From Gammaproteobacteria bacterium (GTDB taxonomy: Bacteria > Pseudomonadota > Gammaproteobacteria > Natronospirales > REEB76): a stretch of 13,945 bases of DNA. The notes under the pieces were generated by a model. The model saw only the letters and a program-made list of their open reading frames with translations. It searched no databases and was not told the DNA's origin. Positions 1 to 5,196 of the stretch are shown here, one piece after another. Each line of letters starts with the position of its first letter. Positions within the stretch are counted from its first letter, which is position 1. A program made the position numbers and the translations under genes. The stretch lies in the NCBI GenBank assembly GCA_027317045.1, contig DAHVFI010000037.1, positions 1 to 13,945 on the forward strand. Direction: 5' to 3'.

Positions 1-691
1 ACGGACTGGTGACGCTTGTTCGCAGGCCTTGAATTATCCGCCCCGAGTATAATGGACAGCCGGCGCTTGCTTTGAGCGCGACTGGCAGCCGATCCGCACA
101 GCGTGGCCTGATGGCAGCAATGCGCGGCACCTTCACGTGCAGGCGATTGATGGCGGCCACTTCCCGTGCAAGCCCAGCCACACTCAGGCAATCGCCGCGA
201 TTGGGCGTTAATTTGATATCCAGAACTGCATCCGGTAGGTTCAGATACTCGGCCATGGATTTGCCTACCGACGCGTCAGTTGGCAGCGCCATGAGGCCTG
301 AAGAATCTTCGGCTAGGTCCAGTTCTTTCGCGGAACACAACATGCCCTGGGATTCCACACCACGCAGTGTGACGGCTTTTACCTTGAGGCCGTTCGGTAG
401 CGCTGCTCCAGGCAACGCCAGCGGCGCACGCATGCCGACCCGCACATTGGGCGCACCGCAAACAACCTGGAGTTTCTGCTTGCCGCTGTTTACGACACAG
501 ACTTTGAGTTTGTCCGCATTAGGGTGCGGAATCATCTCCAGCACCTCACCCACCACCACATGGTTGAAGTTTGGCAGGCAGGGACTGATGGATTCGACTT
601 CCAAACCCGCAAGTGTGAGTTGATCAGCAAGATGCTGCACGTCCAGCTTGGGATTCACCCACTCACGTAGCCAGTGTTCGCTGATTTTCAT
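1..691 (-). CDS. pheT: Phenylalanyl-tRNA synthetase beta subunit, N-terminal part (runs off the window)
   Basis: The beta chain of the (alpha-beta)2 enzyme that charges tRNA-Phe; it carries the tRNA-binding and editing domains. The minus-strand frame is open from ATG at 691 to the window edge, giving about 230 of the roughly 795 residues usual for the family. The translation starts MKISEHWLREWVNPKLD, nearly the E. coli N-terminus. It continues with the OB-fold tRNA-binding domain at about residues 39-150, with HPNADKL, VCGAPNV and the LRGVESQGMLCS segment. Next comes the TPNRGDCLS segment that opens the B3/B4 editing region. It begins 15 bases after the pheS stop codon, so the two subunits are surely co-transcribed. 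No strong Shine-Dalgarno site is seen, which suggests coupling to pheS translation. The catalytic-like and anticodon-binding parts lie outside the window. Confidence 0.96.
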   Translation of the reverse strand, partial: MKISEHWLREWVNPKLDVQHLADQLTLAGLEVESISPCLPNFNHVVVGEVLEMIPHPNADKLKVCVVNSGKQKLQVVCGAPNVRVGMRAPLALPGAALPNGLKVKAVTLRGVESQGMLCSAKELDLAEDSSGLMALPTDASVGKSMAEYLNLPDAVLDIKLTPNRGDCLSVAGLAREVAAINRLHVKVPRIAAIRPRCADRLPVALKASAGCPLYSGRIIQGLRTSVTSP

Positions 692-706
692 AGGTACGCC
701 GGATGC

Positions 707-1723
707 TTAGCGGAATTGCGCGAGAAAGCGCAAATCATTTTCGAAAAACAAACGCAGATCATTGACCCCATAGCGCAGCATGGTGAGCCGTTCCACACCC
801 ATACCGAACGCATAACCGGTCCATCGTTCACTGTCGATGCCGAGGTGCGCGAATACTTGCGGATGTACCATTCCACAGCCCAGCACTTCCAGCCAACCGG
901 TGCTGCCGCACACGCGACAACCGCTGCCGCGGCAGATGACGCATTCCACGTCCATTTCCGCTGAAGGTTCAGTAAATGGGAAATACGATGGCCGGAAGCG
1001 TATCTTGAGGGGCGCTTCAAAAAAAGCCCGGATAAAATCCGCAAGTATGCCTTTCAGGTGGGCCATGCTCACGTTTTCGTCTATCAACAGGCCTTCTACC
1101 TGATGAAACATCGGGGTATGGGTGAGGTCGGAATCACAGCGGTACACGCGCCCCGGCGCGATGATGCGTAACGGCGGTTTGCATCCCTGCATGACGCGCA
1201 CTTGTACCGGCGAGGTATGGGTGCGCAGCAGTTTTCCGTTCTTGAGGTAGAAGGTGTCGAGCATGGCTCGCGCCGGATGATCCGGCGTAAAGTTAAGCGC
1301 CTCAAAATTATGAAAATCGTCTTCGACTTCCGGGCCCTCGGCCACTTTGAAGCCGGCGGCGTGGAAGATACTCTCGATGCGTTCGAGGCTCCGGGTAATC
1401 GGGTGAATGCTGCCGGGCTGTTGGCCACGGCCGGGCAAGCTCACATCCACGGCTTTGCCGGCTAACTGAGCATTGAGTGCAGCTTGTTCCAGTATCGTCT
1501 GACGCACATCAAAGGCCGCACTGATTTCGCTTTTGACACGATTGATCTGCTGCCCGGCTTTACGCCGTTCATCGGCCGGCAGGCTGCCAAGAGATTTTAG
1601 CTGTGCGGTGACGAGACCCTTTTTGCCGAGATAGTGGGCCCGCAGTTCTGCAAGCGCCGCCAGTGTATCGCTGGCAGCCATGCCGGCCGCGGCTTCCTCA
1701 ATGAGTGTATCCGGGTGTTTCAC
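707..1723 (-). CDS. pheS: Phenylalanyl-tRNA synthetase alpha subunit
   Basis: The catalytic chain of cytoplasmic PheRS, joining Phe to tRNA-Phe with ATP. I chose the GTG at 1723: it gives 338 residues, has GGGAG five bases upstream, and places the YLGKKG motif with its Tyr at residue 31, exactly as in E. coli PheS. Longer options are ATG at 1735 and GTG at 1747, but the latter abuts the U-tract of a terminator hairpin and has no ribosome site. The N-terminal coiled-coil arm covers about residues 1-90. Class II motif 2 (FRPSYFPFTEPSAE) is at about 243-256 and motif 3 (GMGVERLTMLRYG) at about 307-319. Between them four cysteines at about 261, 264, 269 and 272 form C-x2-C-x4-C-x2-C, a zinc-knuckle-like insert absent from E. 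coli PheS but known in other bacterial PheS. pheT follows after 15 bases. Confidence 0.96.
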   Translation of the reverse strand: MKHPDTLIEEAAAGMAASDTLAALAELRAHYLGKKGLVTAQLKSLGSLPADERRKAGQQINRVKSEISAAFDVRQTILEQAALNAQLAGKAVDVSLPGRGQQPGSIHPITRSLERIESIFHAAGFKVAEGPEVEDDFHNFEALNFTPDHPARAMLDTFYLKNGKLLRTHTSPVQVRVMQGCKPPLRIIAPGRVYRCDSDLTHTPMFHQVEGLLIDENVSMAHLKGILADFIRAFFEAPLKIRFRPSYFPFTEPSAEMDVECVICRGSGCRVCGSTGWLEVLGCGMVHPQVFAHLGIDSERWTGYAFGMGVERLTMLRYGVNDLRLFFENDLRFLAQFR

Positions 1724-1749
1724 TCTGGCTCCCATGCACACTGTCACTC

Positions 1750-1787
1750 AAAATAAAGAGGGGAAAGGCAGTTTTGCCTTTCCCCTC
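1750..1787 (-). terminator. Intrinsic terminator or attenuator hairpin before pheS
   Basis: On the minus strand a perfect 13-bp stem (1775-1787 with 1758-1770) closes a four-base AAAC loop. It is followed at once by UUUAUUUU (1757-1750). This is a textbook Rho-independent terminator for leftward transcription. It lies between the rplT stop (1832) and the pheS start (1723), in genes normally read as one unit. In E. coli pheST is controlled by attenuation through the Phe-rich pheM leader peptide. Here the only short frame seen upstream is a seven-codon one at 1817-1794 (MGPPHRR) without any Phe codon, so a pheM-like mechanism is not supported. A smaller stem at 1807-1826, with that ATG in its loop, precedes it. 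It may simply reduce pheST expression relative to the ribosomal genes. Confidence 0.85.
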
Positions 1788-1831
1788 ACCCGCTCACCGT
1801 CTGTGTGGTGGGCCCATGCCCGTACCTATAA

Positions 1832-2188
1832 TTAGAGCAGACTGGCTTTGGCTTTTTCGACGAGTGCGGAGAAGGCGGCCTTGTCAAATACGGCGATATC
1901 GGCAAGCACCTTGCGATCAAGCTCGATCTGCGCCTGTTTAAGTCCGTTCATGAAACGGCTATAGGACAAGCCGTTCAAACGCGCCGCAGCATTGATACGC
2001 GCCACCCAGAGGGCGCGGAACTGGCGCTTGCGGTCGCGACGGTCGCGGAAAGCATATTGTCCCGCTTTCATCACCGCCTGTTTGGCGGCCTTGATGGTCT
2101 TGCGGCGGGCATTATAGTAGCCCTTGGCCTTGCCAAGCGTTTTCTTGTGCTTGGCGCGGCTGGTAACGGAACGTTTAACGCGTGCCAT
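1832..2188 (-). CDS. rplT: 50S ribosomal protein L20
   Basis: The primary-binding large-subunit protein needed early in 50S assembly; in E. coli and Bacillus it also represses its own operon. The product is 118 residues, the same length as E. coli L20. It has the MARVKRSVTSRAKHKK start, the long basic N-terminal helix (GYYNARRKT, AGQYAFRDRRDRKRQFRALW) and the globular C-terminal domain (INAAARLNGLSYSRF, LADIAVFDKAAFSALVEKAK). The start ATG at 2188 has GGGGAGGA about seven bases upstream. It lies 15 bases after rpmI, and the two are certainly one transcript. A strong hairpin terminator follows in the leader of pheS. Confidence 0.98.
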   Translation of the reverse strand: MARVKRSVTSRAKHKKTLGKAKGYYNARRKTIKAAKQAVMKAGQYAFRDRRDRKRQFRALWVARINAAARLNGLSYSRFMNGLKQAQIELDRKVLADIAVFDKAAFSALVEKAKASLL

Positions 2189-2203
2189 GTTTTTATCCTC
2201 CCC

Positions 2204-2401
2204 TTACGACCATGGCAGCATCTGCTTCACGCGGTCGTGGTCTTGAGCGACCACCATATCACCGCCGCGAAGCTGACGCTTGCGTTTGGAACTTTTCTTG
2301 GTGAGGATATGGCGCTTATATGAATTGCCACGCTTATACTTACCGCTGGCGGTGGCGCGAAAGCGCTTGGCCGCGGCACGCTTGGTTTTCAACTTCGGCA
2401 T
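2204..2401 (-). CDS. rpmI: 50S ribosomal protein L35
   Basis: A small basic large-subunit protein of 65 residues, the standard length. The sequence MPKLKTKRAAAKRFRATASG and the KYKRGNSYKRHILTKKSSKRKRQL region are diagnostic. The start ATG at 2401 is preceded by AAGGAG at a normal distance. It is followed after 15 bases by rplT. In E. coli its translation is the direct target of L20 repression, with rplT coupled to it; the structured 119-base gap upstream here fits the same arrangement. Confidence 0.98.
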   Translation of the reverse strand: MPKLKTKRAAAKRFRATASGKYKRGNSYKRHILTKKSSKRKRQLRGGDMVVAQDHDRVKQMLPWS

Positions 2402-2520
2402 TGCCGTAACTCCTTGGTTGCGTTTTCATAAGGCTTGGCCCCGCTTATGCGGCGTTCTGTGAGTTGCCAAGCGATGGAACAGCGGACTGTTCCACTTTTT
2501 ATTTAAGCCCTTCTTGGGAC
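2402..2520 (-). promoter_or_regulatory. Structured leader between infC and rpmI, candidate L20 autoregulatory site
   Basis: This 119-base gap can fold into two elements on the minus strand. The first is a stem of eight pairs at 2475-2494 with a UCCG loop. The second is a six-pair outer stem (2434-2439 with 2466-2471) enclosing a CCGC-AUAA-GCGG hairpin at 2441-2452, just upstream of the rpmI ribosome site. In E. coli the same gap holds the L20 operator, a pseudoknot and stem-loop mimicking the L20 site of 23S rRNA. The position and the amount of structure match; I did not verify the rRNA mimicry. The first stem is followed on the plus strand by CTTTTTATTT, so it also looks like a terminator for antisense transcripts. 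Confidence 0.5.
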
Positions 2521-3039
2521 TTATTTTCTCTTTGGTGACAACACCATTACGAGCTGTCGGCCTTCGAGTCTGGGATACTGTTCCACCTGCGCCTGCTCAT
2601 TGAGATCGCCCTTGATGCGCTCGATGAGCCCGGTACCCAGTTCCTGGTGGAGCATTTCACGACCGCGGAAACGTACCGTCACCTTGGCCTTATCGCCTTC
2701 TGACAGGAAGCGTATCAGATTGCGAAGTTTTATCTTATAGTCGCCCTCATCCGTGGTTGGGCGAAATTTCACTTCCTTGACCTGGATCTGTTTTTGCTTC
2801 TTGCGTGCGGTTTGCAGTTTCTTGTTCTGCTCAAATAGATACTTGCCGTAATCCATCACCCGGCATACCGGCGGCTCTGCCGTTGGTGACACTTCCACGA
2901 GATCCACCCCCGCCTCCTGGGCGTACTGAATGGCTTCGCGTGTATTCATGATGCCGATCTGCTGGTCGCTCGGGCCGATGACCCGAACCTTGGGCGCCGT
3001 GATCTCCCCGTTGCGCCGGGCGCGCTTTTCAGAACTGAT
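2521..3039 (-). CDS. infC: Translation initiation factor IF-3 (AUC start codon)
   Basis: IF-3 binds the 30S subunit, prevents early 50S joining and checks the start-codon and initiator-tRNA pairing. The frame shows the N-domain (NGEITAPKVRVIG, EAGVDLVEVSPTAEPPVCR), the MDYGKYLFEQ linker region and the C-domain (VKEVKFRPTTDEGDY, FLSEGDKAKVTVRFRGREM). No ATG or GTG lies near the expected start. A TTG at 3054 is in frame, but its G is part of the GGAGG ribosome site at 3052-3048. The in-frame ATC at 3039 stands eight bases after that site and gives 172 residues, close to the 180 of E. coli. infC of E. coli starts with AUU and is repressed by IF-3 itself, so AUC here is the most natural reading. 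rpmI follows after a structured leader. Confidence 0.93.
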   Translation of the reverse strand: MSSEKRARRNGEITAPKVRVIGPSDQQIGIMNTREAIQYAQEAGVDLVEVSPTAEPPVCRVMDYGKYLFEQNKKLQTARKKQKQIQVKEVKFRPTTDEGDYKIKLRNLIRFLSEGDKAKVTVRFRGREMLHQELGTGLIERIKGDLNEQAQVEQYPRLEGRQLVMVLSPKRK

Positions 3040-3052
3040 TAGATGATCCTCC
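3037..3052 (-). promoter_or_regulatory. infC ribosome binding site with AUC start codon
   Basis: GGAGG at 3052-3048 is followed by eight bases and then ATC at 3039-3037. This ideal site makes the TTG at 3054 impossible as a normal start, since it overlaps the site. Rare AUU, AUC or AUA starts in infC are a known device by which IF-3 discriminates against its own mRNA. That this one is used is inference from spacing and protein length. Confidence 0.7.
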
Positions 3053-3104
3053 AAAAATAAACCTGAACCCGCCTGGGCGTAAATCCATACTGGCGGCGTT
3101 CAGG
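3053..3104 (-). terminator. Terminator-like hairpin between thrS and infC
   Basis: On the minus strand 3104-3092 (CCUGAACGCCGCC) pairs with 3073-3062 (GGCGGGUUCAGG): twelve pairs with one bulged base and an 18-base loop. UUUAUUUUU follows at once (3061-3053) and runs directly into the infC ribosome site. The hairpin overlaps the thrS stop codon (3102-3100). The shape is that of an intrinsic terminator or attenuator. Ribosomes ending thrS would cover its 5' arm, so its folding may depend on thrS translation. The bulge and larger loop make it weaker than the hairpin before pheS. Confidence 0.65.
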
Positions 3105-5022
3105 CTGACACTCCGCGGTTGTTGACTTCGGCGACGAGTCGCTGGGCGAAGACCTCGATGCTGAGGTTTCCCAGATCCTTGCCGTCCCGGGTACGCACCG
3201 CCACGGAACCTGTTTCCTGCTCCCGGTCGCCCACTACCAAGAGGTAGGGTACGCGCTGGAGCGTATGTTCGCGGATTTTAAAGCCGATCTTCTCGTTTCT
3301 CAAGTCCGAATCGGCCCGAAGCCCCTGATTTTTCAGGGTTTCGGCCGTTTGATGTGCAAACTCCGCCTGCCGATCAGTAATAGTGAGCACCACCGCCTGC
3401 AACGGCGCCAGCCAGGCGGGGAACCGGCCGGCATGATGTTCAATCAGAATTCCGAGGAAGCGCTCCATGGAGCCCACGATGGCCCGGTGCAACATCACCG
3501 GCACGTACTTGGCTCCATCTTCTCCGACGTACTCGGCCCCCAGGCGCCCGGGCATCGAAAAGTCCACCTGCATGGTACCGACCTGCCAGGTACGGCCGAT
3601 GGCATCCTGCATGTGATACTCGATTTTGGGACCGTAAAAAGCACCCTCACCCGGCAATTCCTGCCATTCTACCCCGCAAACACGCAGAGCCCCGCGCAAG
3701 GCGGCCTCGGCCTTGTCCCAGACCTCGTCTGAGCCAAGGCGTTTGTCCGGACTCGGGCGCAGAGCGATTTTCAAACGGATGTCGCTGAACCCGAAATCGC
3801 CATAAACCTGCATCGCCTGGCGGTGGAAAGCCACTACCTCGCCCCCAATCTGATCTTCAGTGCAGAAAATGTGGCCGTCGTCCTGTACGAAGCCGCGCAC
3901 CCGCATCAGGCCGTGCAAGGCGCCGGATGGCTCGTTGCGGGTGCAGGAGCCGAACTCCCCGTAACGAATCGGCAACTCACGGTAGCTGTGCAGGCCGTGG
4001 TTATACGTCAGCACATGGCCCGGGCAATTCATGGGCTTGATCGCGTAGTCACGATTCTCCGACGCGGTCGTGAACATGCTCTCCCGATAGTTTTGCCAGT
4101 GGCCGGTCTTCTCCCACAAGCTCTTGTCGAGAATCTGCGGGCAGCGAATTTCGTGGTAGTCGTTGGTGCGATAGACACGGCGCAAGTACTGCTCTACCAC
4201 TTGCCAGATGGTCCAGCCCTTGGCGTGCCAAAACACCAAGCCGGGCGCCTCTTCCTGCATGTGAAACAGGTCCAGCTCGCGGCCAAGGCGCCGGTGATCG
4301 CGTTTCTCTGCCTCTTCGATGCGCGTCAGATACGCCTGCAAGGACTTCTTATCTGTCCAGGCGGTACCATAAATGCGTTGCAGCATTTCGTTCCTGGAGT
4401 CGCCCCGCCAATAAGCGCCGGCCACTTTGGTGAGATGAAATGCCTTGAGCTTGCCGGTAGAGGGCACGTGGGGTCCACGACAAAGATCGATGAAATCACC
4501 CTGGCGATAAAGAGAGATTTCCTGATCGGCGGGAATGCTTGCAATGATTTCCGCTTTGTACTTCTCGCCCATGTTCCGAAAAAACTTCACGGCCTCATCA
4601 CGGGGCATGACAGTGCGGTTCACCGGCTGATCCAGGGTCGTCAGCTCTTCCATGCGCTTTTCAATGGCCGCCAAGTCTGCCTGGGTAAATGGCCGCTTGT
4701 AGGCGAAGTCATAATAGAAACCGTCTTCGATTACCGGACCGATGGTAACCTGAGCCTCGGGAAATAACTGCTTTACCGCCTGGGCCAGCAAGTGGGCGGT
4801 GGAATGACGGATAACCTGCAACCCGTCCGCATCACGCTCAGTAATGATGCTGAGCTTGGCATCTTGCGTGATGGGGTACGAGACATCTACCAGTTTGTCG
4901 TCCAGCTTGCCGGCGAGTGCGGCTTTCGCCAGACCTGGACCGATGCTGGCGGCCACTTCAGCCACGGTCAACGGGTGATCAAACTTCTTCTGGGAACCGT
5001 CGGGAAGCGTGATTCTAGGCAT
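3100..5022 (-). CDS. thrS: Threonyl-tRNA synthetase
   Basis: Charges tRNA-Thr and edits mischarged Ser-tRNA-Thr. Three ATG codons stand in a row at 5028, 5025 and 5022. I chose the last because MPRITLPDGS matches the E. coli start and GAG lies eight bases upstream; this gives 640 residues against 642 in E. coli. Domains in order: TGS at about 1-62; editing domain with HSTAH (His73, His77) and DLCRGPHV (Cys181, His185); class II catalytic core with PMNCPGH (Cys333), LHGLMRVRGF (His371), the zinc ligand His384 in DDGHIF and His512 in MLHRAIVGSMERF; anticodon-binding domain from about 540, with LRNEKIGFKIREHTLQRVPYL. The three zinc ligands and the editing residues are all present. tRNA-Val lies 46-52 bases upstream on the same strand, so both may share a transcript. 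Confidence 0.97.
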   Translation of the reverse strand: MPRITLPDGSQKKFDHPLTVAEVAASIGPGLAKAALAGKLDDKLVDVSYPITQDAKLSIITERDADGLQVIRHSTAHLLAQAVKQLFPEAQVTIGPVIEDGFYYDFAYKRPFTQADLAAIEKRMEELTTLDQPVNRTVMPRDEAVKFFRNMGEKYKAEIIASIPADQEISLYRQGDFIDLCRGPHVPSTGKLKAFHLTKVAGAYWRGDSRNEMLQRIYGTAWTDKKSLQAYLTRIEEAEKRDHRRLGRELDLFHMQEEAPGLVFWHAKGWTIWQVVEQYLRRVYRTNDYHEIRCPQILDKSLWEKTGHWQNYRESMFTTASENRDYAIKPMNCPGHVLTYNHGLHSYRELPIRYGEFGSCTRNEPSGALHGLMRVRGFVQDDGHIFCTEDQIGGEVVAFHRQAMQVYGDFGFSDIRLKIALRPSPDKRLGSDEVWDKAEAALRGALRVCGVEWQELPGEGAFYGPKIEYHMQDAIGRTWQVGTMQVDFSMPGRLGAEYVGEDGAKYVPVMLHRAIVGSMERFLGILIEHHAGRFPAWLAPLQAVVLTITDRQAEFAHQTAETLKNQGLRADSDLRNEKIGFKIREHTLQRVPYLLVVGDREQETGSVAVRTRDGKDLGNLSIEVFAQRLVAEVNNRGVSA

Positions 5023-5074
5023 CATCATGTCTCACAGTGGCGGCCGATACCAAGGGTCGCATGTATCCTGAAAG

Positions 5075-5151
5075 TGGTAGGCGCGATTGGACTCGAACCA
5101 ACGACCCCCACCATGTCAAGGTGGTGCTCTAACCAGCTGAGCTACGCGCCT
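5075..5151 (-). tRNA. tRNA-Val(GAC)
   Basis: A 77-base cloverleaf with encoded CCA (5077-5075). The acceptor stem AGGCGCG pairs with CGCGCCT, followed by discriminator A. The D-arm starts with TAGCTCAG, the anticodon stem CCACC/GGTGG holds the loop TTGACAT with anticodon GAC (Val), and the T-arm is GTTGG-TTCGAGT-CCAAT. It sits between uvrB and thrS on their strand, with a candidate promoter in the 45-base gap after uvrB. No terminator is seen before thrS, so processing from a tRNA-thrS transcript is possible. Confidence 0.97.
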
Positions 5152-5163
5152 AGGTAACCGCGA

Positions 5164-5192
5164 ACGATACCCGAAGCAACTGGAGCGGGCAA
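5164..5192 (-). promoter_or_regulatory. Candidate sigma-70 promoter for tRNA-Val
   Basis: TTGCCC (5192-5187), a 17-base spacer and TATCGT (5169-5164) lie 12 bases upstream of the mature tRNA 5' end. Each box matches four of six consensus bases. The spacing and the short distance to the tRNA are right; the boxes themselves are modest. Confidence 0.5.
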
Positions 5193-5196
5193 GGTT

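Noticed and set aside
72..623. Plus-strand open frame of 183 codons
   Set aside because: It is antisense to a clear pheT N-terminus on the minus strand and shows no family features.
1794..1817. Seven-codon leader frame as a pheM-like attenuator peptide
   Set aside because: It has no Phe codons and only a weak ribosome site, so Phe-controlled attenuation is not supported.
3823..4767. Long plus-strand open frame of 314 codons
   Set aside because: It lies wholly inside thrS on the opposite strand, has no recognisable domain and is a composition effect of the thrS codons.
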